A stretch of 64,000 bases of DNA from Mesorhizobium sp. 65-26 (GTDB lineage: Bacteria; Pseudomonadota; Alphaproteobacteria; Rhizobiales; Rhizobiaceae), in the NCBI GenBank assembly GCA_001899205.1, contig MKVL01000032.1, forward strand, positions 371,269 to 435,268, given 5' to 3'. The notes below the pieces were generated by a model that was not told the origin of the DNA, did no database searches, and saw only the letters and a program-made list of their open reading frames with translations. Position numbers and translations under genes: made by a program. This document shows, in pieces, positions 54,390-63,498 of the stretch (positions within the stretch are counted from its first letter, which is position 1; every line of letters starts with the position of its first letter).

Positions 54390-57300
54390 TCAGTTTGCCA
54401 ACTGATCGAGAAGCGTGTCGATCTCACCCTTCTTTGGTGCTTCCGGTGACTCGGCGGGAGCCTGCGGGTCGGCTGGAACAGGTTCCGCGACCGGCGCGGG
54501 CGCTTCGGCTTCCGCTTCGCTGGCCGGTTTTGGCGCGAGCGCCGGCGTTTGGCTTTCCGCTTCGGCATTGCCATCGGAATTACCCGCTGCAGGGGCCGCG
54601 ACCGGATCGGCGGGCGACGGTTTTACTCGTGGCTTGGCATTCCCCAGAAGATCGCCGATCAGGTCGGCCGCGCCCTTGGCGGGGTCATTGCCGCTCGCTC
54701 CCGTCTGGCCGGAGAGCAGCTTGTCGAGATTGAGCTTTCCGGTCGGCAGCCCAAGGCGGCTCAACATGTCCAGCGCGCCCTGCGGGTCCTTCGCCAGCGC
54801 GCTGAGGTCCGGATAGATCCGGGGCGCGGAAAACGAGCCGTCGACCACGACCGGCACACCGATGCCTTTCACGGCAACGTCGCCGCCTTGCCCGGCGAGC
54901 GAAGCGACGAGGCGGGGATTGAGGCGAACGTCGAGCGTCTGGTCGGCAAGGTCCATCTTGCCCGAACCGTCCATGCGCAGCAGCGGCCCGACCAGGTTGA
55001 TGTCCTTTGTCTGGGCGACGCCGTTCTCGATCGTGAACGAGGCGTCGAGCTCGGTGAACGTCGTCTTCTTGTTCTGGTCCTGTTTGAAGCCGCTGGCCAG
55101 CAGTCCGACCAGGTTGTTGTAGACCTCGGCTATATCGATGCCGCGAAACGCGCCGTCGCTGAATTTCGCCGCCGCCTTGCCATTGAGCGAACGGGTAAGC
55201 GTCTTCGTGGACTTGCCCGCGCCGGTGACGGCAAGGTTGGCGTTCAGCGTTCCTTCGAGCCGGTTGAAATTCGCCGCATCGGCAAGCAGTGGAGCTGCCG
55301 CCGCGCCGGCGATTGTCGTGCCAAGCTCGATGGCGGCGGCGTCGCGAGAACCGTCAGCGGTCATTTCCGCCGCGATCGTGCCGCCATAGAAGGCGCTTTG
55401 CGGCACGGTGAGATGCGCCTTCCCGTCAGCGACAGTGAGCGTGGTTGCCACCGGTCCGGCGAAGACCTTTCCATAGCCCAGCTTGTCGGCCTGGATCTCG
55501 ATCTTGGCGTCGATGCCCCGCAGGAAGGAAAGATCGATCGGCGCATCCGTCGCCCCCGCCGGCTTCTTTTTGCCGTCGGCGGCGGGCGCGGTGGCCCCGC
55601 CGCCGGCAAGCGCAGCGAAGTCGAGTTTCGCGAACTTGAGCGACGTCCGGACCGTGAGCGGCTCTCCGAGCTTCATCGAGCCTTGCCCCGATGCCTTGAC
55701 CCCGTTGAGGGCAAGGGCTGCCTTGTCGAAGGAAAGCCGCCCGGGGCCGGCGTCCACATCGCCCTTGAAGGCGAAATCCTGCAGGCTGCGGGAAGCGCCC
55801 TGCCCCAGCCATTGCATGAGCCTGTCCACCGAAGGCGACGTGACCGAGACCTGGCCCTTGAAGGTGCCGCCACCGCCCGCCACGCCATTGACGCTGCCTT
55901 CGAGATATTTGGAGGCGATCGACAGGCTGATCGGCCCCGATGCATCGGCGATGGACGCGGCCGAGAGGAATGAGGCCGGCGCGACCTGGGACTGGAACGT
56001 CACGGCCTGTCCCCGCCAGGCGAACTTGCCGGAGAGGTCGACCGGCTTGGCGATATCGCGAACCTTCACATCCAGGTTGAGCCCGGTGATGTCGTTGGCC
56101 GCCCGGTCCTTGGTCTCCGAGAATGCCGCCAGCGCAACCCTGCCGTCGCGGATCCCGACGGTGCCCTGCAGATTGGCGCTGCCGCGTATGCGCTTCTCGC
56201 TCAGCCCGCGAAATGCAAATCCCAGGTCGGCCGTCAGCTTACCGGAAAGGGGGACGGACTGCCCGACGAGCTTCGCCATCGAGCCTATGTCCAGCCCGGA
56301 ACTCGCGATCCGGCCCTGCACGGTGGGCGTCGTCTGGCTGACATCGGTCGAGGCCTGCGCGGTGATGCTTCCCGCGTCGAGCCCGAAATTCTCGAGCCTG
56401 GCTTCGAGATGCCCGTCGCGCAGCGTCGCACTGAACTGGACGTTGGAAGCCTTGATCTTGCCGCTGACCAGCTCGTCGGCGGCAACGCTGATGTCGGCAT
56501 CGAAGGCCGCCAGCATGGCCAGGTTGGCTTCGCCGGCATCGGCTTGTGCCTTGCCGCCGCCGGAACCGCTTCCACCAACGTCGCTGAGCGCATCGATGTC
56601 GATACGCTTTGCCGTCAGGTCGGCGAAGAAGCGATGCCGCACGCCCGGCTGGAACAGCGCGTCCATCTGGAAGCTCTGGTCGCCGACATCGAACTTTCCA
56701 CCCCGGATCTGGTAGCTGCCGTTCTGGTTGAGCTGAACCTGTCCGCTTGCGCGCACCGAGGAGAACCTGGGCGCCGGCGCCGGGTCCAGCCGCGCCTGAA
56801 TCGCGACATCGGCGGCTTGCCGTTTGAGGATCGGCCGCAACGCCGACAACGTGCCGCTCGTTTCGAGACGGCGGCCATTGGTCGTGCCGGCCAGGGAGAA
56901 CGAAACTTCCCGGTCGAGGTCGGGAATGCGCAGGTCAGCGTCGATCGCGGTGATCGGCGTCGCCTTGCCGGAGGTCAGCGTGCCGTTCTTGATGGTCAAC
57001 TCATTGATCGCCAGCCGCTCGAACGTATCGACGATCGACGCGAAAGGATCAACCGCGGCCCCCTGCGAGGCCGCCGTGGACGGCGCCGCGCCCTCTGGCG
57101 CCGTGACCACGATTTTCGGGTCCTTCAGCGAGACGGCCCGAATCTCCAGTTTTTTCGACCAGAAAGACGACAGCGTTATCGACGTCGAAAAGCGCGGCGC
57201 GACCATCGAGAAATCGCCGGCGCCGGTCGACAGGGACACATTCTCGGCAACCACCGACGGATTGGGAAAGAGTGACAGGCTGACGGGTCCATCCAGTCGG

Positions 57301-57440
57301 ATGGCCATCCCGGTGGCGGACGAAAGTTGCCGGCTCAGTTCGGAACGAACCCAATCGGTCGACACCAAAGCGGGCAGCAGGAAGAGCAGTCCGCCGACCA
57401 TGAACCCAATCAGAGCGAGTGCAACGGGGATCTTTCTCAC
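54390..57440 (-). CDS. AsmA family protein
   Basis: A 1016-residue envelope protein of the AsmA/DUF748 group. One N-terminal membrane helix (MRKIPVALALIGFMVGGLLF) is followed by AsmA N-terminal (DWVRSELSRQLSSATGMAIR) and long beta-rich repeats, then a C-terminal AsmA domain (GIDIAEVYNNLVGLLASGF). The last 90 residues form an alanine/proline/glutamate-rich tail, ending in a helix GEIDTLLDQL. Family members span the periplasm and are implicated in lipid transport and outer-membrane assembly. It stands alone. Confidence 0.92.
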   Translation of the reverse strand: MRKIPVALALIGFMVGGLLFLLPALVSTDWVRSELSRQLSSATGMAIRLDGPVSLSLFPNPSVVAENVSLSTGAGDFSMVAPRFSTSITLSSFWSKKLEIRAVSLKDPKIVVTAPEGAAPSTAASQGAAVDPFASIVDTFERLAINELTIKNGTLTSGKATPITAIDADLRIPDLDREVSFSLAGTTNGRRLETSGTLSALRPILKRQAADVAIQARLDPAPAPRFSSVRASGQVQLNQNGSYQIRGGKFDVGDQSFQMDALFQPGVRHRFFADLTAKRIDIDALSDVGGSGSGGGKAQADAGEANLAMLAAFDADISVAADELVSGKIKASNVQFSATLRDGHLEARLENFGLDAGSITAQASTDVSQTTPTVQGRIASSGLDIGSMAKLVGQSVPLSGKLTADLGFAFRGLSEKRIRGSANLQGTVGIRDGRVALAAFSETKDRAANDITGLNLDVKVRDIAKPVDLSGKFAWRGQAVTFQSQVAPASFLSAASIADASGPISLSIASKYLEGSVNGVAGGGGTFKGQVSVTSPSVDRLMQWLGQGASRSLQDFAFKGDVDAGPGRLSFDKAALALNGVKASGQGSMKLGEPLTVRTSLKFAKLDFAALAGGGATAPAADGKKKPAGATDAPIDLSFLRGIDAKIEIQADKLGYGKVFAGPVATTLTVADGKAHLTVPQSAFYGGTIAAEMTADGSRDAAAIELGTTIAGAAAAPLLADAANFNRLEGTLNANLAVTGAGKSTKTLTRSLNGKAAAKFSDGAFRGIDIAEVYNNLVGLLASGFKQDQNKKTTFTELDASFTIENGVAQTKDINLVGPLLRMDGSGKMDLADQTLDVRLNPRLVASLAGQGGDVAVKGIGVPVVVDGSFSAPRIYPDLSALAKDPQGALDMLSRLGLPTGKLNLDKLLSGQTGASGNDPAKGAADLIGDLLGNAKPRVKPSPADPVAAPAAGNSDGNAEAESQTPALAPKPASEAEAEAPAPVAEPVPADPQAPAESPEAPKKGEIDTLLDQLAN

Positions 57441-57634
57441 ATTGACCAGCCTGGATGACCCGAATCAGCATGATAGTCACATATGCCCGGAAGGGTAAGA
57501 CAGCCGGCCGCCTCGCCAGGCAGCGCCGGTCCGCGCTGGCCTCACGCGACGTGCTTGGCCCCGGGCCAAGCCGGCGATAGCATCGGCGCTCCAGGCGGCG
57601 ATGCCGCCGTGGCGAGAGAGGGAGGAATTCGACA

Positions 57635-58402
57635 ATGGCAGGAAAACTGGCCGGCAAGGTCGCCATCATCTCGGGCGGCGCGACGGGAATGGGCGGAGCG
57701 GCCTCGGCGCTGTTCGCCGCGGAAGGCGCCAAGGTGGCGATCATCGATCGAAACGGCGAGGCTGCCGCCGCGACCGCGGCGGCGATCCGCGCCCGAGGCC
57801 ATGTCGCCGAGCATTTCGTCGCCGACGTTTCGGACGAGCAGCAGGTCGAGGCGGCGGCAAGGGCTGCCGCTGAGACGTTCGGACCGGTCACCGTGCTGTT
57901 CAACCATGCCGGCACCATCGTCATCAAACCATTCCTGGAAACGACCTTGCAGGAGTGGGACTGGCTGCACGCCGTCAACGTGCGCTCGATGTTCCTGATG
58001 ACGCGCGCCGTGCTGCCCGGCATGATCGCGGCCGGCGGCGGCTCGATCGTCTGCACCTCCTCGATCTCGGCGGTGGCCGCGACGCCGAACGAAGTGCTCT
58101 ACGACACCACCAAGGGCGCCTGCCACATGTTCGCCCGCGCCATAGCGGTCGAGTTCCGCGATCGCAACATCCGCTGCAACGCCGTCTGCCCCGGCTTCAT
58201 CCGCACGCCGCACGGGCTGCGCGAGGTGGCCGATCTCGGCAAGCTCGGCGTCGACGTCTCCGACGCGGCGCTGGCCGCGCAGCAGGGCCGCATCGGCGAG
58301 CCGGAAGAGGTGGCGAAGGCCGCGCTCTACCTGGCCAGCGACGATTCGAGCTTCGTCAACGGCGCGCACCTCTTCGTCGATAACGGCTTTACGGCAATGT
58401 GA
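57635..58402 (+). CDS. SDR family oxidoreductase
   Basis: A 255-residue short-chain dehydrogenase. The cofactor motif is SGGATGMGG (residues 14-22), followed by NHAGT, the catalytic serine region TSSISAV and YDTTKGA with catalytic tyrosine and lysine. The start follows gagggaggaattcgac, a strong ribosome-binding site. Substrate unknown. It is divergent from asmA, and a repeat element follows it. Confidence 0.93.
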   Translation: MAGKLAGKVAIISGGATGMGGAASALFAAEGAKVAIIDRNGEAAAATAAAIRARGHVAEHFVADVSDEQQVEAAARAAAETFGPVTVLFNHAGTIVIKPFLETTLQEWDWLHAVNVRSMFLMTRAVLPGMIAAGGGSIVCTSSISAVAATPNEVLYDTTKGACHMFARAIAVEFRDRNIRCNAVCPGFIRTPHGLREVADLGKLGVDVSDAALAAQQGRIGEPEEVAKAALYLASDDSSFVNGAHLFVDNGFTAM

Positions 58403-58433
58403 GGCGGTAGCTTTAGCGCGACCATCTCGAGGG

Positions 58434-58620
58434 CGGCGCTGCCCCTCATCCGCCTGCCGGCACCTTCTCCCCGTATAGAGACGGGGAGAAGAGAGATGGT
58501 CGCAACGCCGACACTCGTTCTCTGACGCTGACAATTGGCGAAACCATTGATGTCGGCGTCCTTTCTCCCCGTCACTATACGGGGAGAAATGCCCGGCAGG
58601 GCAATGAGGGGCAGCGCGAC
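58434..58620. repeat. 187-bp inverted-repeat element
   Basis: The left arm (ggcgctgcccctcatccgcc, then cttctccccgtatagagacg) and right arm (tactatacggggag... reading toward ggcaatgaggggcagcgc) are inverted copies about 55 bp long around a 70-bp centre. One arm also occurs singly at 35079-35137. It fills the gap between the SDR gene and the permease gene. Confidence 0.8.
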
Positions 58621-58668
58621 GCTGACAAGCTCGCCGCTACAAACGGAAACGACCCGACAAGCTCCGAC

Positions 58669-59613
58669 CTACCGCTCTTCCCGTCGGAATGGCTTCAGCA
58701 GCGCCGATGGCGCGACCGCATTGCGCGACATGAAGGCCATGGCGACGATGGTGAAGATGAAGGGCAGCATAAGGAACGCCTCATAGGGGATGTGCCCGAG
58801 GCCACTGGCCTGCATGCGCAGTTGCAGCGCGTCGACGAAGGCGAAAAGCAGCGCCGCTCCCGCCGAGCGCCATGGATCCCAGCGGCCGAACACGACCAGC
58901 GCGATCGCCACCCAGCCGCGCCCTGAAACAACACCGAAGGTGAAGGCGTTGAACTGCGCCATCGTGAGGAACGCCCCGGCAAGCCCCATCAGCGCGCCGC
59001 CGAGGATCACCGCCTGGAAGCGCGTCGCGATCACGCTGACGCCGGCCGAATCGGCGGCGCGCGGGTTTTCGCCCACCATGCGCACCGAGAGCCCCCATGG
59101 CGTGCGGTAGAGCACGAAGGCCGACAGCGGGATGGCGACGATGGCGAAATAGACCAGCGTGAACTGATTGAACACGGCAGGCCCAATCACTGGTATGTCG
59201 GACAGCAACGGGATGGGCTGCGTCTCGAACCCCTTGATGCTCGGCGGCACCGATTGCTGGCCGAAGATCAGCCGGTAGAGAAAATAGGCAAGACCAGACG
59301 AGAACAGCGTCACGCCGATGCCGCAGACGTGCTGGCTGAGGCCCAGCGCCACCGTGAACAGCGCATGCAGCGCCCCCATCAGCGCGCCGGTGAGCACCGC
59401 CACCAGAACGCCCAGCCACAGGCTGCCGCTGAGGCTGGCGGCGGTGAAGCCAGCCATCGCCGACAGCAGCATGATGCCCTCGATGCCCAGGTTGAGGACG
59501 CCCGCCCGCTCGGAAAACATCTCGCCCAGCGTGGCGAAGGCGAGCGGCGTGGCGATGCGGATGATGGCGGCGAGGAAGCCGACCTGGAAGATCTGTTCCA
59601 GCACCGCGCTCAT
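58669..59613 (-). CDS. ABC transporter permease, second BMP-type system
   Basis: A 314-residue permease of the BMP-linked importer family, with the signature LGEMFSERAGVLNLGIEGIM and the coupling loop GENPRAADSAGVS. It is a paralogue of the permease at 24489-25427. The start MSAVLEQIF overlaps the upstream permease by 4 bp (ATGA); a longer reading was rejected because it lies inside that gene. It ends the operon. Confidence 0.93.
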   Translation of the reverse strand: MSAVLEQIFQVGFLAAIIRIATPLAFATLGEMFSERAGVLNLGIEGIMLLSAMAGFTAASLSGSLWLGVLVAVLTGALMGALHALFTVALGLSQHVCGIGVTLFSSGLAYFLYRLIFGQQSVPPSIKGFETQPIPLLSDIPVIGPAVFNQFTLVYFAIVAIPLSAFVLYRTPWGLSVRMVGENPRAADSAGVSVIATRFQAVILGGALMGLAGAFLTMAQFNAFTFGVVSGRGWVAIALVVFGRWDPWRSAGAALLFAFVDALQLRMQASGLGHIPYEAFLMLPFIFTIVAMAFMSRNAVAPSALLKPFRREER

Positions 59614-60665
59614 GAGGAGGCTCCGACGCGGCGGATGCGGTAGGCGGTGAACAGCAGCGCCACCAGCATGGCGAGCAGCGCGGTCCCCTGAATGACGTCG
59701 CTGAGGAAGGCCGGCACGCCCGTTGCCCTCGACATCGCCTCGGCGCCGGTCATGACGGCGGCGAGGAAGATTGCCGCCGGCACCACGCCGAGCGGGTTGA
59801 GGCGGGCGAGCATGGCGACGACGATGCCGGAATAGCCGTAGCCCGGTGAGATGTCGCTCATCACCTGGAAATGCACGCCGCCCACCTCGCCCACGCCGGC
59901 GAGCCCCGCCAGCGCGCCCGAGAGCAGCGCGGTGGAAAGCAGCACGCGCTGCACATTGATGCCGCCATAGCGCGCCGCTTCGGGATTCTCGCCGGTGACG
60001 CGGATGCGGAAGCCGAGCGTGGTGCGCGCGATCAGGAACCAGCACAGCGGCGCGGCGATCAGCGCCACGATCACGCCGAGATGGAGCCGCGTGCCTTCGA
60101 TGAGAACCGGGAAATTGGCCGAGTCCTCGATCGGCGGCGAGATCGGATAGCCACTGAAACTGTCCTTCCACGGTCCTTCGATCAGCGCCATCAGCGCGTA
60201 GTAGATGACCGAGTTGAGCAGCAGCGAGCTGACCACGTCGTCGACCTTGAACCGGACCCGCAAGGTTGCCGGCACCAGCGCCACCGCCGCCCCGGCCGCC
60301 GCGCCCGCCAGAGCCATCAGCAGCATGGCGAGCGGCCCGGGCATGGGGATGGCGCCGACGGCGCAACTGGCCACCGCTCCGGCCAGCAACTGCCCCTCGG
60401 CGCCGATGTTCCAGAACTTGGCCCGGAAGGCGACCGCGACGGCAAGGCCGGTGAAGATCATCGGCGCCGCGCGCACCAAAGTCTCGGTGATGGCATAGCT
60501 GTCACCGAGCGAGGCCGACAGCATCACGCCATAGGCCTCGACCACGCTGGCGCCAGCCGCCGCGATCAGCCCGCTGCACAGCACCAGCGTGGCGGCGATC
60601 GCAGCCAGCGGCAGCGCGAGGTTGAACCAGGCGGGCGTCGAGGTGCGGACTTCCAGGCGAAACAT
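59610..60665 (-). CDS. ABC transporter permease, second BMP-type system
   Basis: A 351-residue permease with about ten membrane segments, including NIGAEGQLLAGAVASCAVG and TGENPEAARYGGINV (coupling loop). It is the larger partner of the permease that follows and a paralogue of the gene at 25429-26541. Its start shares one base with the ATPase stop codon (60663-60667). Confidence 0.93.
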   Translation of the reverse strand: MFRLEVRTSTPAWFNLALPLAAIAATLVLCSGLIAAAGASVVEAYGVMLSASLGDSYAITETLVRAAPMIFTGLAVAVAFRAKFWNIGAEGQLLAGAVASCAVGAIPMPGPLAMLLMALAGAAAGAAVALVPATLRVRFKVDDVVSSLLLNSVIYYALMALIEGPWKDSFSGYPISPPIEDSANFPVLIEGTRLHLGVIVALIAAPLCWFLIARTTLGFRIRVTGENPEAARYGGINVQRVLLSTALLSGALAGLAGVGEVGGVHFQVMSDISPGYGYSGIVVAMLARLNPLGVVPAAIFLAAVMTGAEAMSRATGVPAFLSDVIQGTALLAMLVALLFTAYRIRRVGASS

Positions 60666-62176
60666 CAGGCGTGCCCCTCCGCGCCGGTCATCATCAGACC
60701 GAGCCGCTCGACGGTGGCGTCAGCGCCGGAGAGCGTGCCGGCGATGCGGCCCTCGTACATCACCGCGATGCGGTCCGAGAGCATCAGCAGTTCCTCGAGG
60801 TCCTCGCCAATCACGACGAGGCCGCAGCCCCTGGCGCGCATGGCGAGGAATTTTTCATGGATGAAGCGGGCGGCGCCGATGTCGAGGCCGCGCGTCGGCT
60901 GCGCCACGATCAGCACCTTCGGGTCGAAGGCCAGTTCGCGCGCCAACAGCGCCTTCTGCAGATTGCCGCCGGACAGCGCGCCGGCGCGCGCCATCGGACC
61001 GGGGCAGCGTATATCGTAGGCCTTGATCTGCTCCTCGGCGAAGGCGCGGATGGCGTCCGGCTTCAACAGCCCCTTGCGGCTGAAGGCTTCAGTGCCGATG
61101 CGCGGCAGCACCATGGAATCGGCGAGCGGCAGGTTGGTGACCAGCCCAGTCGTCATCCGGTCCTCGGGAATGCGGCCGAGACCGAGCGCCTGCACCTCGA
61201 CCGGCGAGAACCGCGACACCGTTTTGCCGGCTATCATCATCGTGCCCGAGCGCGGCGACAGCATGCCGGAGATGACGTCGGCCAGCGCGCGTTGGCCATT
61301 GCCCGAGACGCCGGCGATGCCGAGCACCTCGCCAGCACGCACCGACAGCGACACGTCGCGCAGCGCCATGCCGGCGTGCCCGGAGGTCGAGATGCCGGCG
61401 AGCGTCAGCACCTCGGCGCCGGGCGTCGACGCGCCCCTGGCGGGCGGAACGATTTCATGGCCGCACATCAGCTTGGCCATCTCGGCCGATGTCGTGCTTG
61501 CCGGGTGGTCGACACGTCCGGCGACCTTGCCATGGCGGAGCACCACGCAGCGATGCGTCAGCGCCCGTACCTCGTTGAGCTTGTGCGAGATGAAGATGAT
61601 GCCCAGCCCCTGGCCCGCCATGGAACGCAGGGCGGCGAACAGGCCGTCGACCTCCGAGGGCGCGAGCACGGCGGTCGGCTCGTCGAGGATCAGGAGCTTG
61701 GCGCCGCGAAACAGCGCCTTGACGATTTCCAGCCGCTGCTGCTCGCCGACCGAAAGCGCCGAGACCGGCAGGTCGGCATCGAGCTTCAGTCCGTACTGGC
61801 GCTCGATTTCGCCAAGCCTGTGCAGGCCACCGGCGCGATCGATCCGGCCCGCCTTGCCCGATATGCCGATCAGCAGGTTCTCCAGCACCGTCAGCCGCGA
61901 TGCCAGATGAAAATGCTGGTGCACCATGCCGATGCCGGCGGCCAGTGCATCAGCCGAATTGTGGATGGAAACCGGCCTGCCCTCGACCAGGATCTCGCCG
62001 GAGTCGGGCGCATAGGCGCCGAACAGCACGTTCATCAGCGTCGTCTTGCCGGCGCCGTTCTCGCCCAGCAGGCCGAGGATCTCGCCCGGCGCGACGCTGA
62101 GGTCGATGGCCTCGTTAGCCTTGACGGCGCCGAAGCTCTTGGTGATGCCGCGCATTTCGATGAGAGGGGCGGACAA
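60665..62176 (-). CDS. Duplicated ABC ATP-binding protein, second BMP-type system
   Basis: A 503-residue tandem ATPase. The first module has GENGAGKTT, the signature LSVGEQQRLEI and LILDEPTAVL; the second has GVSGNGQRA and LSGGNLQKALLARE. The start is uncertain: TTG at 62176 gives LSAPLIEMRGITKSFG, close to relatives; GTG at 62194 and ATG at 62155 are alternatives. The inverted-repeat element at 62208-62343 lies just upstream and may have altered the start region. Confidence 0.9.
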   Translation of the reverse strand: MSAPLIEMRGITKSFGAVKANEAIDLSVAPGEILGLLGENGAGKTTLMNVLFGAYAPDSGEILVEGRPVSIHNSADALAAGIGMVHQHFHLASRLTVLENLLIGISGKAGRIDRAGGLHRLGEIERQYGLKLDADLPVSALSVGEQQRLEIVKALFRGAKLLILDEPTAVLAPSEVDGLFAALRSMAGQGLGIIFISHKLNEVRALTHRCVVLRHGKVAGRVDHPASTTSAEMAKLMCGHEIVPPARGASTPGAEVLTLAGISTSGHAGMALRDVSLSVRAGEVLGIAGVSGNGQRALADVISGMLSPRSGTMMIAGKTVSRFSPVEVQALGLGRIPEDRMTTGLVTNLPLADSMVLPRIGTEAFSRKGLLKPDAIRAFAEEQIKAYDIRCPGPMARAGALSGGNLQKALLARELAFDPKVLIVAQPTRGLDIGAARFIHEKFLAMRARGCGLVVIGEDLEELLMLSDRIAVMYEGRIAGTLSGADATVERLGLMMTGAEGHA

Positions 62177-62207
62177 AGGGCAAATCCCGGTGACAATGGC
62201 GCGATTC

Positions 62208-62343
62208 TTTACCCTCCCCCTTGTGGGGAGGGTCGGCTTACGATCGAGGCGAAGATCGTGAGACGGGATGCGGTGTGCGGCGCCGAAGACCCCCACCCCG
62301 ATCCGCTTCGCGGATCGACCCTCCCCACAAGGGGGAGGGTAAA
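62208..62343. repeat. 136-bp element with perfect 28-bp inverted arms
   Basis: The arms (tttaccctcccccttgtggg, continuing gagggtcg) are perfect complements of each other, separated by 80 bp that contains another small palindrome (cgatccgcttcgcggatcg). It lies between the binding-protein and ATPase genes of the same operon, starting within 35 bp of each. It is a likely insertion of a small non-coding repeat. Confidence 0.85.
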
Positions 62344-62345
62344 GA

Positions 62346-63368
62346 TCAATCCGAAACGGGCGTGTTCTCGTCGACGTCGACGCGGAAGTTGCCTTCCAGG
62401 ATCTCGGCCTTCTTCTTTTCGACCAACTCCTTCACATCGGCCGGCAGCGTCTTGTCGAACTTGTGGAACGGCGCGAGGTAGGAGCCGCCCTTGGCCATGC
62501 GCGAGAAATCGCCATAATCCTGCGCCGTGAAGACGCCGGCCTTGACCAGTTTGATCGCCTGCTGGACGGTCGGGTACATATCCCACACCGGGCCGGTGAT
62601 GACCGTGTCGGGGCCGAGGCTCGACTGGTCGGACATGTTGGAAATGGCGTAGACCTTCTTGTCGACCGCCGCCTCGATGACGCCGAAGCGCTCGGCGTAG
62701 ATCACGTCGGCGCCGGCGTCGATCTGCGCCACGGCCGCTTCCTTGGCCTTGGGCGGATCGAAGAAGGAGCCGATGAAGGTGACCTTCTTCTTGACGTTCG
62801 GATTGACCTCCTTGGCGCCGGCGAAGAAGGCATTGACCAGCCGGTTCACTTCCGGAATGCCCATTGCCGCCACGGCGCCGACGGTACCGGTCTTCGACAT
62901 CTTCGCGGCGATCATGCCGGAAAGGTAAGCCGGCTCGTGGATCCAGTTGTCGAAGACGCCGAAATTGGGCTCGGCCGGACCGGCGCCCGAACCAAACAGG
63001 AAGGCCGTCTTGGGGAATTGCTTGGCGGTGCGGCGCGATTCACGCTCGGCCGCGAAGGCATCGCCCAGCACCAGCTCGTAGCCGCCCTGCGCGTATTCGC
63101 GCATCACGCGGCTGAAGTCGGCGGTCTGCACCTTCTCCGACCATTTGTATTCGATGCCCAGCTCCTTCTCGGCCTTCTGCAGGGCGACGTGGATCTGGTT
63201 GTCCCAGGGCTCCTCGATGGGCGTGGCGAAGATCGCCGCCACCTTGAGCTTCTTGTCCTTGGCGAAGGCGACGTTCGGCATGACAGTCGCTGCCAGCCCT
63301 AGCGCGCCGAGTTCCAGCACGTTGCGACGCGACAGCCCGTCGCGCATGTTACGCTTGCGATCTTCCAT
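62346..63368 (-). CDS. BMP family ABC substrate-binding protein, second system
   Basis: A 340-residue exported binding protein. A Tat-type signal (LSRRNVLELGALGLAATVMP) precedes KDKKLKVAAIFATPIEEPWD, the BMP domain start. Other parts are FLFGSGAGPAEPNFGVFDNW and AAMGIPEVNRLVNAF. Probable ligands are nucleosides or purines, inferred from family. The start MEDRKRNMR was chosen. It is the first gene of the operon. Confidence 0.93.
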   Translation of the reverse strand: MEDRKRNMRDGLSRRNVLELGALGLAATVMPNVAFAKDKKLKVAAIFATPIEEPWDNQIHVALQKAEKELGIEYKWSEKVQTADFSRVMREYAQGGYELVLGDAFAAERESRRTAKQFPKTAFLFGSGAGPAEPNFGVFDNWIHEPAYLSGMIAAKMSKTGTVGAVAAMGIPEVNRLVNAFFAGAKEVNPNVKKKVTFIGSFFDPPKAKEAAVAQIDAGADVIYAERFGVIEAAVDKKVYAISNMSDQSSLGPDTVITGPVWDMYPTVQQAIKLVKAGVFTAQDYGDFSRMAKGGSYLAPFHKFDKTLPADVKELVEKKKAEILEGNFRVDVDENTPVSD

Positions 63369-63498
63369 TGCTTGCCCCTCTGTTCGACAGCCGTGTCGAG
63401 CCGGCCGTTCCAAAAATCAGACGGGGAAACTATGGATCGGCGCCGGACTTTTGTCCACATGGTCAAATTTGACGGCGCCGAACTCGCGAACGGAGCGA

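Noticed and set aside
60671-62530. A 619-codon plus-strand frame
   Set aside because: Antisense shadow of the second ABC ATPase; runs through the inverted-repeat element.
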